Under the pieces are notes generated by a model. That model saw only the letters and a list, made by a program, of their open reading frames with translations. It did not search any database and was not told the DNA's origin. This document shows positions 18,839 through 27,865 of a stretch of 64,000 nt of DNA, one piece after another. Both the position numbers and the translations under genes were made by a program. The number at the start of each line of letters is the position of its first letter. Within the stretch, counting starts at the first letter, position 1. This stretch comes from Azospira oryzae (GTDB lineage Bacteria; Pseudomonadota; Gammaproteobacteria; Burkholderiales; Rhodocyclaceae). The stretch spans positions 873,307-937,306 of the forward strand of contig NZ_SHKM01000002.1 in assembly GCF_004217225.1 (NCBI RefSeq), given 5' to 3'.

Positions 18839-19800
18839 AGATACTGGTGATCCGCCGCGACAACATCGGCGACCTGTTGTGCACCACCCCCCTGCTGGCG
18901 AGCCTGCGCCAGACCTATCCCCAGGCCTGGATCGGCGTCCTCGCCAATTCCTACAACGCCCCGGCCCTGGCCGGCAATCCGGATGTGGATGCGGTCTTCG
19001 CCTATTGCAAGGGCAAGCATCGGGCCGCCGGCGAGTCCCTCCTCGGCGTCTGGTGGCGCACCCTGAAGATGCTGGTGGGCCTGCGTCGCCGGCGCCTGGA
19101 CCTGATCCTGGTCGCCTCTGCCGGCGGCAGCGGCTTTGCCCGCTGGATCGGGGCCCGGCGCATCATCGCCCAGGAGGAGCGGGGCGGTGGCCACGAGGTG
19201 GAACGAACCCAGCGCCTGCTGCAGTTCCTGGGGCCGGTACCGGCGCCAGGTCCCATGCGCCTGGTGGCCGATGCCGCCGTGCGGGCACGCCTGCAGGCGG
19301 CGCTGCCGGCGGTGCCGGGAGAGGGGCTGCGTCTGGCTCTGCACGTGTCGGCGCGCAAGCCTTCCCAGCGCTGGCCGGAGGCCCGCTTCGTCGAACTGGT
19401 GCGGCGCCTGCTGGAGCGGGGCGTGGTGCGCCAGGTGCTGCTGTTCTGGGCGCCGGGGGCGGAGGACGATCCCCTGCATCCCGGGGACGATGCCAAGGCC
19501 GGCCGCATCATGGCGGCCCTGGCCGGTCTGCCGGTGGCACCGGTGCCGACCCGGCACCTGGAAGAGCTGATTGCCGGCCTCTCCCTGGCCGACGTCATGC
19601 TCTGCGCCGACGGTGGCGCCATGCATGTGGCGGCGGCCCAGGGCAAGCCGGTGCTGGCCTTGTTCGGCAAATCGTCGGTGGAGCAGTGGCAGCCCTGGGC
19701 GGTGCCCCGCCAGGTGCTGCAGAGCGACAGTCAGGACGTGGCGGACCTGGACGTGGAGACGGTGGAGGCTGCCTTCCTGCGGCTGACCGGGGCCGCCTGA
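18835..19800 (+). CDS. Glycosyltransferase family 9 heptosyltransferase
   Basis: A 321-residue GT9 enzyme, paralogue of the one at 16596-17618. Motifs are MKILVIRRDNIGDLLCTTPLL at the start (shared RD-IGDLL-TTP core) and LCADGGAMHVAAAQGKPVLALFG in the donor domain. The ATG overlaps the previous stop by 4 bp. It ends the LPS cluster and converges on polA with a 25-bp gap. Sugar specificity is not readable, but ADP-heptose is usual for the family. Confidence 0.85.
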   Translation: MKILVIRRDNIGDLLCTTPLLASLRQTYPQAWIGVLANSYNAPALAGNPDVDAVFAYCKGKHRAAGESLLGVWWRTLKMLVGLRRRRLDLILVASAGGSGFARWIGARRIIAQEERGGGHEVERTQRLLQFLGPVPAPGPMRLVADAAVRARLQAALPAVPGEGLRLALHVSARKPSQRWPEARFVELVRRLLERGVVRQVLLFWAPGAEDDPLHPGDDAKAGRIMAALAGLPVAPVPTRHLEELIAGLSLADVMLCADGGAMHVAAAQGKPVLALFGKSSVEQWQPWAVPRQVLQSDSQDVADLDVETVEAAFLRLTGAA

Positions 19801-19825
19801 GGGACGGCGCGGGGCCTGCCTGCGC

Positions 19826-22540
19826 TTAGTGGGCCTCGTCCCAGTTGTTGCCGACGCCCACATCCACCACCAGGGGCACGGCCAGTTTGGCCACCTGGCC
19901 CATGATGGCCGGCAGCTCGGCCCGGACCCGGGCCAGTTCCCCTTCCGGTACTTCCAGCACCAGTTCGTCGTGCACCTGCAGCACCAGGCTGCTCTGCAGG
20001 CTGCTGTCGGCGAGCCAGCGGGCGGTGGCGGTCATGGCCAGTTTGACGATGTCCGCCGCCGTGCCCTGCATGGGCGCATTGATGGCGGCCCGCTCGGCGC
20101 CCTGGCGGCGGCCGGCCTGGCTGGCGCGGATGTCCGGCAGCCACAGGCGGCGGCCGAAGACGGTTTCCACATAGCCCTGGCGCTTGGCCAGTTCCCGGGT
20201 TTCCTCCATGTAGCGGGCGACGCCGGGGTAGCGGGCGAAGTAGCGTTCGATATAGGTCTGGGCGGCGCTGCGCTCGATTTCCAGGGAGCGGGCCAGGCCG
20301 AAGGCGCTCATGCCGTAGATGAGGCCGAAGTTGATGGTCTTGGCGTAGCGCCGCTGCTCCGCGGTGACTTCCAGGGGCATGATGCCGAAGATTTCCGCCG
20401 CCGTGGCCCGGTGCACGTCCTCGCCCTTGGCGAAGGCGTCGAGCAGGCCATGGTCGCCCGAAAGGTGGGCCATGATGCGCAGCTCGATCTGGGAATAGTC
20501 GGCGGAAACGATCTTGCAGCCCGGCGGGGCGATGAAGGCGGCGCGGATACGGCGACCTTCGGCGGTGCGTACGGGGATGTTCTGCAGATTGGGGTCGCTT
20601 GAGGCCAGGCGGCCGGTGACGGCCACGGCCTGGGAGAAGCTGGTGTGCACCCGGCCGGTATGGGGATTGACCATGCGCGGCAACTTGTCGGTGTAGGTGC
20701 TCTTCAGCTTGGCCAGGCCCCGGTATTCGAGCAGGGCTTTGGGCAGGGGGTAGTCCAGGGCCAGTTCGGAGAGCACTTCCTCGTCGGTGGAGGGGGCGCC
20801 GCCCGGAGTCTTCTTCACCACCGGCAGGCCCAGTTGGGTGAACAGGATCTCCGCCAGCTGCTTGGGTGAATTGAGGTTGAAGGGCTGGCCGGCGATCTCC
20901 ACGGCCTTGGCTTCCAGCTCCACCAGCTTGCGCCCCAGCTCGTTGCTCTGGGCCTGCAGCAGGCCGCTGTCGATGAGCACGCCGTGGCGCTCCATGGCGA
21001 ACAGCACTTCCCGGGCCGGCATTTCGATGTCGCTGTAGATGCAGTTGAGCTTGGCATCGGCGGCGATGGCGGGGAACAGGTTTTGATGGACCCGCAGAGT
21101 CAGGTCCGAATCCTCCGCCGAATATTCGGCAGCCTGGTCGATGGCCACCTGGTCGAAGCCGATCTGGTTGGCGCCCTTGCCGCACAGGGCGGTGTAGGGA
21201 ATGGTCTCCAGTCCCAGGTGACGGCGGGCCAGCTGTTCCAGGTCGTGGCCCTTGTCGCTTTCCAGCACGTAGGACTGCAGCAGGGTGTCGTGCACGATGC
21301 CCTTGAGGGCGATGTCGTGGTTGGCGAAGACGTGCTGGTCGTATTTCAGGTTCTGCCCGAGCTTGGCGTGGTTGCTGGCTTCCAGCCAGGGCTTGAGCCG
21401 CGCCAGGACTTGCTCCCGGGGCAGCTGGTCGGGGGCGCCCGGGTAGTTGTGGGCCACCGGGATGTAGGCGGCCTCCCCCGGCGTCAGGGCGAAGGAAATG
21501 CCGACGATGCGGGCCGAGAGCGGGTCCAGGCTGGTGGTTTCCGTATCCAGGGCCACCAGGGGGGCGGCCTGGATCTTGGCCAGCCAGCGCTCGAAGGCCT
21601 CCCAGGTGAGGATGGTTTCGTAATGCTGGCGATGGGCGCCGGCCGGGGCGTCGCCGGCGGCTTCGGCATCGCCGGCGGCCGCACCTTCGCCCTGCAGTTC
21701 CCGCAGCCAGGTCTTGAATTCGTAGCGGCTGAAGATTTCTTCCAGGGCGGCTTTGTCCAGGGGGCGGGGCGCCAGGCTGGCCGGGGTTTCCGGCAGCGGC
21801 AGGTCGCACACCACGGTCACCAGCTTTTTGCCCAGGGGCAGGAAGTCCAGGGCCTGGCGCAGGTTGTTGCCCACCACGCCGCCGATGGCCTCGGCGTTGG
21901 CCATGATGTTGTCCAGGGTGCCGTACTGTTCCAGCCACTTGAGAGCGGTCTTGGGCCCCACCTTGGCGACGCCGGGGACGTTGTCCACCGTGTCGCCGAT
22001 GAGGGCCAGGTAGTCCACGATGCGGCCCGGCTCGACGCCGAACTTGGCGGTGACGCCGGCCTCGTCCAGCACCTCGTTGCTCATGGTGTTGACCCAGCGC
22101 ACCCGGGGGCTGACCAGCTGGGTCAGGTCCTTGTCGCCGGTGGAGATGACCACGTCCATGCCGGCGGCTTCGGCCTGGCGGGCCAGGGTGCCGATGACGT
22201 CGTCCGCCTCCACTCCCTCCTCCATCAGCAACGGCCAGCCGGAAGCCTTGATGGCGGCGTGCAGGGGTTCGATCTGGGCCACCAGGTCGGTGGGCATGGG
22301 CGGGCGCTGGGCCTTGTATTCCGGGTACCAGTCGTCGCGGAAGGTCTTGCCCTTGGCGTCGAAGACCACGGCCTTGTAGGTGACGCCTTCTGCCTTGTAG
22401 TCGCTTTCCAGCCGGCGTAGCATGTTCAACACGCCGTAAATGGCGCCAGTAGGCTCTCCTGCCTTGTTGCGCAGATCCGGCAGGGCGTGGAAGGCGCGGT
22501 AAAGGTAGGACGATCCGTCCACCAGCAGCAGCATCGGCAT
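19826..22540 (-). CDS. polA: DNA polymerase I
   Basis: A 904-residue three-domain repair and replication polymerase. The 5'-3' exonuclease domain (about 1-290) starts LLLVDGSSYLYRAFHALP and includes EADDVIGTLA and STGDKDLTQLV. The proofreading domain appears intact, with Exo I VALDTETTSLDP. The polymerase domain has motif A VSADYSQIELRIMAHLSGD, the O-helix RRYAKTINFGLIYGMS and motif C QVHDELVLEVPE. It is divergent from the LOG-family gene, with only 26 bp between start codons, so the two must share overlapping promoters. Confidence 0.98.
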   Translation of the reverse strand: MPMLLLVDGSSYLYRAFHALPDLRNKAGEPTGAIYGVLNMLRRLESDYKAEGVTYKAVVFDAKGKTFRDDWYPEYKAQRPPMPTDLVAQIEPLHAAIKASGWPLLMEEGVEADDVIGTLARQAEAAGMDVVISTGDKDLTQLVSPRVRWVNTMSNEVLDEAGVTAKFGVEPGRIVDYLALIGDTVDNVPGVAKVGPKTALKWLEQYGTLDNIMANAEAIGGVVGNNLRQALDFLPLGKKLVTVVCDLPLPETPASLAPRPLDKAALEEIFSRYEFKTWLRELQGEGAAAGDAEAAGDAPAGAHRQHYETILTWEAFERWLAKIQAAPLVALDTETTSLDPLSARIVGISFALTPGEAAYIPVAHNYPGAPDQLPREQVLARLKPWLEASNHAKLGQNLKYDQHVFANHDIALKGIVHDTLLQSYVLESDKGHDLEQLARRHLGLETIPYTALCGKGANQIGFDQVAIDQAAEYSAEDSDLTLRVHQNLFPAIAADAKLNCIYSDIEMPAREVLFAMERHGVLIDSGLLQAQSNELGRKLVELEAKAVEIAGQPFNLNSPKQLAEILFTQLGLPVVKKTPGGAPSTDEEVLSELALDYPLPKALLEYRGLAKLKSTYTDKLPRMVNPHTGRVHTSFSQAVAVTGRLASSDPNLQNIPVRTAEGRRIRAAFIAPPGCKIVSADYSQIELRIMAHLSGDHGLLDAFAKGEDVHRATAAEIFGIMPLEVTAEQRRYAKTINFGLIYGMSAFGLARSLEIERSAAQTYIERYFARYPGVARYMEETRELAKRQGYVETVFGRRLWLPDIRASQAGRRQGAERAAINAPMQGTAADIVKLAMTATARWLADSSLQSSLVLQVHDELVLEVPEGELARVRAELPAIMGQVAKLAVPLVVDVGVGNNWDEAH

Positions 22541-22566
22541 AAGAACAAAATCCAGAAGACAAAAAA

Positions 22567-23295
22567 ATGAGCGAAAGAACCAAACTCCCGCCCCTGGCGG
22601 ACCCCGACACCATCACCAGCGCCATGTCGGCCCGGGAATCCTGGCGGATTTTCGGCATTATGGCAGAGTTCGTGGAGGCCACCGAACGGCTGGCGGCCAT
22701 CCGCCCGGCTGTCTCCATCTTCGGCAGCGCCCGCATCAAGCCAGAGTCGCCCTATTACCAGCTGACCGAGGAAATCGCCCGCAAGCTCTCCGATGCCGGC
22801 TTCTCGGTCATCTCCGGCGGCGGCCCCGGCATCATGGAAGCGGCCAACAAGGGCGCCTACCACGGCAAGAGCCCCTCAATCGGTCTCAACATCCAGCTGC
22901 CCCACGAGCAGATGGCCAATCCCTACCAGGACATCTCCCAGTCCTTCCGCCACTTCTTTGCGCGCAAGTTCATGTTCGTCAAGTTCGCCAGCGCCTACGT
23001 GGTCATGCCCGGGGGCTTCGGCACCCTGGACGAGGTGCTGGAGGCCCTGACCCTGATCCAGACCGGCAAGAGCCGCAAGATTCCCCTGATCCTGGTGCAC
23101 GAGCCCTTCTGGCGCGGCCTTCTGGAATGGTTCAAGGACCGCCTGGTGGGCGAGGGCATGGTATCGCCGGACGACCTAGACCTGATCCAGGTGATCGACG
23201 AGCCGGACCAGATCGTCGAGGCCATTTTCAAGCACTACGAGACCCGCGGCTTTGCCCCCCTGCCCGACGAGCGGGAGATGCTGCTCAATTTGTAA
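22567..23295 (+). CDS. LOG family protein (TIGR00730; cytokinin riboside 5'-monophosphate phosphoribohydrolase-like)
   Basis: A 242-residue Rossmann-type protein. The nucleotide-binding signature SGGGPGIMEAANKGA and the catalytic PGGFGTLDE motif (about residues 148-156) define the LOG family, once misnamed lysine decarboxylases. Characterised members hydrolyse N6-modified AMP or other nucleoside monophosphates to base and ribose-5-phosphate. An N-terminal extension of about 45 residues (ESWRIFGIMAEFVEATERL) is typical of the longer proteobacterial type. It lies divergent to polA and upstream of DUF2782 and thrB. Physiological substrate unknown. Confidence 0.88.
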   Translation: MSERTKLPPLADPDTITSAMSARESWRIFGIMAEFVEATERLAAIRPAVSIFGSARIKPESPYYQLTEEIARKLSDAGFSVISGGGPGIMEAANKGAYHGKSPSIGLNIQLPHEQMANPYQDISQSFRHFFARKFMFVKFASAYVVMPGGFGTLDEVLEALTLIQTGKSRKIPLILVHEPFWRGLLEWFKDRLVGEGMVSPDDLDLIQVIDEPDQIVEAIFKHYETRGFAPLPDEREMLLNL

Positions 23296-23339
23296 TAAAA
23301 TCGGGCATCCGAATCGGGCTATCTTGCAAAGGCCATCCC

Positions 23340-23690
23340 ATGCGTCGTCTTTCCCTCCTTGCCGCTTCCCTCTCCCTGCTGGTCTGCACCGGCGCGGCTT
23401 TTGCCCAGGCCGGCCGTACCGACCTGCAGCCCCTGCCGGCGGTGCCGCCGCCGCCGCCCGAGATGGTGCCCTTCGATGCCGCCATGGAACCCCAGGTGAC
23501 CATCAAGAAGCGGGAGAACGAGACCGTGGAGGAATACCGGGTCAACGGCAAGCTCTATATGCTCAAGGTCACCCCCAGCCACGGCGTTCCCTACTACCTG
23601 GTGGACGACCAGGGCGACGGCACCTTCTCCCGCAAGGACCCGGTGGACAGCGGCGTGCGCGTCCCCATGTGGGTGATCGGCACCTTCTGA
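23340..23690 (+). CDS. DUF2782 domain exported protein
   Basis: A 116-residue protein with a clear signal peptide (RRLSLLAASLSLLVCTGAAFA, residues 2-22; cleavage near AFA). A Pro-rich stretch and a small domain follow (TIKKRENETVEEYRVNGK, LYMLKVTPSHGVPYYLVDD). This is the DUF2782 pattern, known mostly from beta- and gammaproteobacteria and often next to polA or thrB. No function is established. Here it sits seven bases before thrB and 44 bp after the LOG gene. Location is predicted periplasmic. Confidence 0.8.
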   Translation: MRRLSLLAASLSLLVCTGAAFAQAGRTDLQPLPAVPPPPPEMVPFDAAMEPQVTIKKRENETVEEYRVNGKLYMLKVTPSHGVPYYLVDDQGDGTFSRKDPVDSGVRVPMWVIGTF

Positions 23691-23697
23691 TCCGGTC

Positions 23698-24639
23698 GTG
23701 TCGGTCTTCACTCCCGTCACCCGGGAGCAGCTGCAGGACTGGCTTTCCGGCTGCGACGTCGGCGCCCTGGCGGATTTCGCCGGGATCGCCGCCGGCGTCC
23801 AGAACACCAACTATTTCGTCACCACCGACCGCGGCACCTGGGTCCTCACCCTGTTCGAGACCCTGGGGGCGGCGGAGCTTGATTTCTACCTGGGCCTGAT
23901 GGCCCACCTGGCCCGCCAGGGCCTGCCCTGTCCGGCACCGGTGGCCGATGGCGCCGGGGCTATCCTGCGCCCCCTGGCCGGCAAGCCGGCGGTGCTGGTG
24001 TCCCGCCTGACGGGGCAGGAAGTGGAGGCGCCGGGCCCGGCCCACTGCGCTGCCGTGGGCGATGCCCTGGCCCGGCTGCATCTGGCCGCCGCCACCTACG
24101 ATGGCGTGCAGGACAACCCCCGGGGCGAGGCGTGGCGCCGTCAGGCCGCCGCCCAGGTGCTGCCCCTGCTCAGCGACGAGGATGGGGCCCTGCTGCAGGA
24201 TGAACTGGCCTACCAGGCCGGGCCGGCCGAGGCCTTGCCCGAAGGCATCGTCCATGCCGACCTGTTCCGCGACAATGTGCTGTTCCAGGGGGAGCGCCTG
24301 TCCGGCCTGCTGGATTTCTATTTCGCCGCCCGGGACCAGTTGCTGTTCGACCTGGCGGTGGCCGCCAACGACTGGTGCCTGGATGGGGCCGGCAACCTGG
24401 AACCCGGCCGCACCCGGGCCCTGTTGCAGGCCTACCACCGGCGGCGCCCCCTGCAGGCGGCGGAGGCCCGGGCCTGGCCCCGGCTCCTGCGCCGGGCGGC
24501 GCTGCGCTTCTGGCTGTCGCGCCTGCAGGACTTCCATGCGCCCCGGGCCGGCCGCCAGGTGCTGGTGAAGGATCCCCGGCATTTCCGGGACCTCCTGCTG
24601 GCCCGTCGCCGCCATCCGGCGGCCCCCTGGATCGACTGA
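23698..24639 (+). CDS. thrB: Homoserine kinase, APH-fold type
   Basis: Phosphorylates homoserine in threonine synthesis. The 313-residue protein belongs to the aminoglycoside-phosphotransferase fold kinases, not the GHMP type of enteric ThrB. Motifs are SVFTPVTREQLQDWL at the start, GIAAGVQNTNYFV (nucleotide-binding loop) and the catalytic loop GIVHADLFRDNVLF (about residues 183-196) followed by GLLDFYFAARD. The start is a GTG seven bases after the DUF2782 stop, implying co-translation. Full length for the family. Confidence 0.94.
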   Translation: MSVFTPVTREQLQDWLSGCDVGALADFAGIAAGVQNTNYFVTTDRGTWVLTLFETLGAAELDFYLGLMAHLARQGLPCPAPVADGAGAILRPLAGKPAVLVSRLTGQEVEAPGPAHCAAVGDALARLHLAAATYDGVQDNPRGEAWRRQAAAQVLPLLSDEDGALLQDELAYQAGPAEALPEGIVHADLFRDNVLFQGERLSGLLDFYFAARDQLLFDLAVAANDWCLDGAGNLEPGRTRALLQAYHRRRPLQAAEARAWPRLLRRAALRFWLSRLQDFHAPRAGRQVLVKDPRHFRDLLLARRRHPAAPWID

Positions 24640-24729
24640 TTTCCGGCCGCCGCCGCGGCGGTGCCAATTGCCAACCCCCCGCCGTGTCGTTAGCATGGCG
24701 CCATTCCTGATTTTTCAACGGTTTTTACC

Positions 24730-25488
24730 ATGTCTGCCGACGCCAGCTCCCCGGATTCCACGCCCACCTTTCCCATGGCGCCGCCGCCCTTCGACGGCAG
24801 CTGCCGGGTGGTGCCGGCCGGTGCCGCCATCGAATGGCTGCGTTTCGGCTGGGACCTGTTCACCCGCGCCCCCGGCGCCTGGGTGGTGCTGGCCCTGGTC
24901 TTCCTGGTGCTGACCCTGGCGGTGGCCATGGTGCCCCTGGCCGGCGCCCTGGCCTCCCACCTGCTGCTGCCCCTGCTGGCCGCCGGCGTGCTGCAGGCGG
25001 TGCGGCGCCAGGAGGAGGGCGGCAAGGTGGAACTGAACGACCTCTTCGCCGGCTTCTCCCGGGAAACCACCGGGCTGGTGGTGGTGGGCCTGTGCTACAT
25101 GCTGGGCTGGTTCGGCATCCTGGCGGTGGGCATGCTCATCGGCGGCGGCTCCCTCGTGGGCGGCGCTGCCACCGGCGGCTTTGGCGTGGCCATCGCCGGC
25201 GTCCTGCTGGCGGTGATGATCAGCCTGGCCCTGGCCGTCCCCCTGTTCATGGCCTTCTGGTTCGCCCCGGCCCTGGTCTACTTCAACCACATGCAGCCGG
25301 TGCCCGCCCTCAAGGCCAGCTTCAGCGCCTGCCTGAAGAACATCCTGCCCTTCACCGTCCTCGGCCTCATCATGGGTGTGCTCTTCTTCGTCGCCGCCCT
25401 GCCCATGGGCCTCGGTTTCCTCGTCCTGCTGCCGGTGTCCTTCGCCGTCCTCTATGCCTCCTACCGGGATATTTTCCCCACCGCTTGA
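24730..25488 (+). CDS. BPSS1780 family membrane protein (copy 1)
   Basis: A 252-residue integral membrane protein with about five to six hydrophobic helices after a polar N-terminus of about 35 residues. The pattern GWDLFTRAPGAWV near the start and MAFWFAPALVYFNHMQPVPAL late in the protein fits the BPSS1780 family of uncharacterised betaproteobacterial membrane proteins. It is a tandem paralogue of the next gene (shared MAFWFAP and FxACLxN segments), with three bases between them. Function unknown. Confidence 0.75.
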   Translation: MSADASSPDSTPTFPMAPPPFDGSCRVVPAGAAIEWLRFGWDLFTRAPGAWVVLALVFLVLTLAVAMVPLAGALASHLLLPLLAAGVLQAVRRQEEGGKVELNDLFAGFSRETTGLVVVGLCYMLGWFGILAVGMLIGGGSLVGGAATGGFGVAIAGVLLAVMISLALAVPLFMAFWFAPALVYFNHMQPVPALKASFSACLKNILPFTVLGLIMGVLFFVAALPMGLGFLVLLPVSFAVLYASYRDIFPTA

Positions 25489-25491
25489 TCC

Positions 25492-26322
25492 ATGCAGGCA
25501 CTGAACCTTCCCGCCGCCCGCGGCTGGCGCTGGCTTGGCGCAGGCTATGCCCTGTTCCGGCGCAATCCGGCCATCCTCAGCCTGCTCCTGCTGACCTACT
25601 GGATGCTGCTGGCCCTGGTGGGCAGCCTGCCCTTCATCGGCAGCCTCATCACCTACCTGGCCATGCCGGCCCTGTCCCTGGTGCTGATGAACGCCTGCCG
25701 CGTGCTCGACCGGGGCCTGGCCGTCACGCCCCAGTCCCTGAGCACCGGCATCCGCCCCCAGGCGCCGGTGCTGGTGGGCCTGGGCGGGCTCTATCTGTGC
25801 GGCACCCTGCTGATCCTGGGCCTGGCCTCCCTGGTGGACGGGGGCGACCTGTTCCGCCTCATGTTCATCGGCGGCGACCACGGCGACCTGCCGGCGGACA
25901 ATCCTGAATTCCTCCTCGCCACCCAGCTGGCCCTGCTGCTGGTGGTGCCCCTGGTGATGGCCTTCTGGTTCGCCCCCATGCTGGCCGCCTGGCACCGGCA
26001 GGGCGCCGGCAAGGCCCTCTTCTTCTCCTTCTTCGCCTGCCTGCGCAACTGGCGGCCGTTCCTCACCTACAGCCTCTCCATCCTGCTGTGGAGCGGCCTG
26101 GTGCCGGCCCTGGCCATGGGCCTGCTGGGCATGATCCTGGGGCCCGGCATGGCGGCGGCCATCGTCATGGTGCCCCTGATCCTGGTCCTGGCGCCGAGCC
26201 TGGTGGCCAGCTTCTACGTCAGCTACCGGGAAGTCTTCGTCGAAGGTGCGCCGGCCTTCGCCACCACGGTGGGCGACGAGGAAGGGCCGGAAGAGGGCGG
26301 CGGCGATGGCGACCATGCCTGA
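25492..26322 (+). CDS. BPSS1780 family membrane protein (copy 2)
   Basis: A 276-residue polytopic membrane protein, paralogue of the preceding gene. GAGYALFRRNPAILSLLLL near the start and VMAFWFAPMLAAWHRQGAGKA late match the corresponding parts of copy 1. Its C-terminus ends in an acidic Gly/Glu-rich tail absent from copy 1 (DEEGPEEGGGDGDHA). It overlaps nadD by 17 bp, so it is translationally linked to the nadD-rsfS-rlmH-maf operon. Tandem duplication with tail divergence suggests a heteromeric pair, which is inference. Confidence 0.75.
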   Translation: MQALNLPAARGWRWLGAGYALFRRNPAILSLLLLTYWMLLALVGSLPFIGSLITYLAMPALSLVLMNACRVLDRGLAVTPQSLSTGIRPQAPVLVGLGGLYLCGTLLILGLASLVDGGDLFRLMFIGGDHGDLPADNPEFLLATQLALLLVVPLVMAFWFAPMLAAWHRQGAGKALFFSFFACLRNWRPFLTYSLSILLWSGLVPALAMGLLGMILGPGMAAAIVMVPLILVLAPSLVASFYVSYREVFVEGAPAFATTVGDEEGPEEGGGDGDHA

Positions 26323-26980
26323 GCAGCGCCCCATCGGCGTCTTCGGCGGCACCTTCGACCCCATTCACCACGGCCATCTGCGCCTGGCCCAGGAGGCGCT
26401 GGAGAATCTCGACCTGGCCCAGGTGCGCTGGATTCCCGCCGGCCGGCCGCCCCATCGGGCCGAGCCCCGGGCCACGCCCCAGCAGCGGCTGCAGATGGTG
26501 CGCCTGGCGGTGCAGGACAATCCGGCCTTCGCCGTGGACGGCGCCGAGGTGGCCAGCGCCGACCCCAGCTACACGGTGCTCACCCTGGAGCGCCTGCGCC
26601 GGGAGTGCGGCCCGGCCCAGCCCCTGGTGCTGCTCACCGGCGCCGACGCCTTCGCCGGCCTGCCCACCTGGCACCGCTGGCAGGACATCCTGGCCCTGGC
26701 CCACGTGGCGGTGGTGTACCGCCCCGGCTTTTCCATCGATCCGGCGGCCCTGCCGGGCGAGTTGGCCCGGGAATTCCAGGCCCGCCGCTGCAGCCCCCGG
26801 GAGCTGCAGGCCGCCCCCGCCGGCGGCATCGCCACCTTCCCCATGACGCCCCTGGCCATCGCCGCCACCCAGATCCGCCAGCTGCTGGCCGCCGGCCGCA
26901 GCCCCCGTTATTTGCTGCCTGAAGCGGTGATCGCTTATATTCAGGCGCAGCAACTATATCTTTCAACCCCCAGCAATTAG
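26306..26980 (+). CDS. nadD: Nicotinate-nucleotide adenylyltransferase
   Basis: Adenylates nicotinate mononucleotide in NAD synthesis. The 224-residue protein has the nucleotidyltransferase motif GGTFDPIHHGHLR (residues 14-26, with H21-x-GH) and the C-terminal ISxTxIR-type motif read here as IAATQIRQLLAAG. Start is ATG 26306, with AGAGGGCGG upstream; ATG 26315 also fits. It overlaps the upstream membrane-protein gene and is followed after seven bases by rsfS, the usual order. Confidence 0.96.
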   Translation: MATMPEQRPIGVFGGTFDPIHHGHLRLAQEALENLDLAQVRWIPAGRPPHRAEPRATPQQRLQMVRLAVQDNPAFAVDGAEVASADPSYTVLTLERLRRECGPAQPLVLLTGADAFAGLPTWHRWQDILALAHVAVVYRPGFSIDPAALPGELAREFQARRCSPRELQAAPAGGIATFPMTPLAIAATQIRQLLAAGRSPRYLLPEAVIAYIQAQQLYLSTPSN

Positions 26981-26987
26981 GCACCTG

Positions 26988-27359
26988 ATGGAACTGCAAA
27001 AACTGCAAGCAATCGTCGTGGACGCCCTTGAGGACATCAAGGGCAAGGATATCGAGGTGATCGACACCACCAAGCTCACCTCCCTGTTCGACCGGGTCGT
27101 GGTCGCCAGCGGCGACTCCAACCGTCAGGTCAAGTCCCTTGCCCGCAACGTCCAGGAAAAGGTGCGGGAAGCCGGCGGCGAGGTGCTCTCCATTGAAGGC
27201 GAGCAGACCGGCGAGTGGGTGCTGGTGGACCTGGGCGACATCGTGGTCCATGTCATGCAGCCGGCCGTGCGCAACTACTACAACCTGGAAGAGCTGTGGG
27301 GCGCCAAGGCCCCGGTGCGGCGCCAGGCCGGCAGCCAGGGCGGCTCCTCCGCCGCCTGA
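26988..27359 (+). CDS. rsfS: Ribosomal silencing factor RsfS
   Basis: Binds ribosomal protein uL14 and blocks subunit joining, lowering translation in stationary phase. The 123-residue protein carries the family core: [36 protein letters not shown] and [14 protein letters not shown]. It ends with a Gln/Gly/Ser-rich tail. Position between nadD and rlmH is highly conserved in proteobacteria and supports the call. Confidence 0.96.
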   Translation: MELQKLQAIVVDALEDIKGKDIEVIDTTKLTSLFDRVVVASGDSNRQVKSLARNVQEKVREAGGEVLSIEGEQTGEWVLVDLGDIVVHVMQPAVRNYYNLEELWGAKAPVRRQAGSQGGSSAA

Positions 27360-27367
27360 AGGCAGCC

Positions 27368-27850
27368 ATGAAACTGTGCGTCATCGCCGTGGGCCACCGC
27401 ATGCCGGACTGGGTGGCCGAGGGCTGCGCCGAGTACATCAAGCGCATGCCCCGGGAAATGGCGGTGAGCGTGGTCGAGATCAAGCCCGAGCCCCGGGGCT
27501 CGAAAACCCGGGAGCAGCTGCTGAGTGCGGAGAAGGCCCGCATCCGGGCGGCCCTGCCCGGGGGCTGTCGCATCGTCGCCCTGGACGAGCGGGGCGAGGA
27601 TCTGAGCACCGTCAAACTGGCGGCCCGCCTTGAAGGCTGGATGGGCGAGGGGCGCGACATCGCCCTGCTCATCGGCGGCGCCGACGGCCTCGACCCGGAA
27701 CTGAAGGCCGAGGCCCAGCAAAATGGCGGCGCCATGCTGCGCCTGTCCAGCCTCACCCTGCCCCACGCTATGGCCCGGCTGATCCTGTGCGAACAGCTCT
27801 ACCGTGCCGTCAGCGTCATTCGTAACCATCCTTACCACCGGGAAGGCTGA
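27368..27850 (+). CDS. rlmH: 23S rRNA (pseudouridine1915-N3)-methyltransferase RlmH
   Basis: SPOUT methyltransferase that modifies pseudouridine 1915 in helix 69. The 160-residue protein starts [15 protein letters not shown]. It ends with the SAM-binding knot segment [12 protein letters not shown] and the strongly conserved [17 protein letters not shown] and HPYHR tail. The ATG at 27368 lies eight bases after the rsfS stop. A few residues longer than enteric homologues, otherwise standard. Confidence 0.97.
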   Translation: MKLCVIAVGHRMPDWVAEGCAEYIKRMPREMAVSVVEIKPEPRGSKTREQLLSAEKARIRAALPGGCRIVALDERGEDLSTVKLAARLEGWMGEGRDIALLIGGADGLDPELKAEAQQNGGAMLRLSSLTLPHAMARLILCEQLYRAVSVIRNHPYHREG

Positions 27851-27865
27851 CCTTCCCCCACTGCC

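Noticed and set aside
19731-22739. A 1002-codon open frame overlapping polA in another frame on the same strand
   Set aside because: The polA frame contains all three polymerase domains; the other frame is Arg/Gly/Pro-rich shadow sequence.
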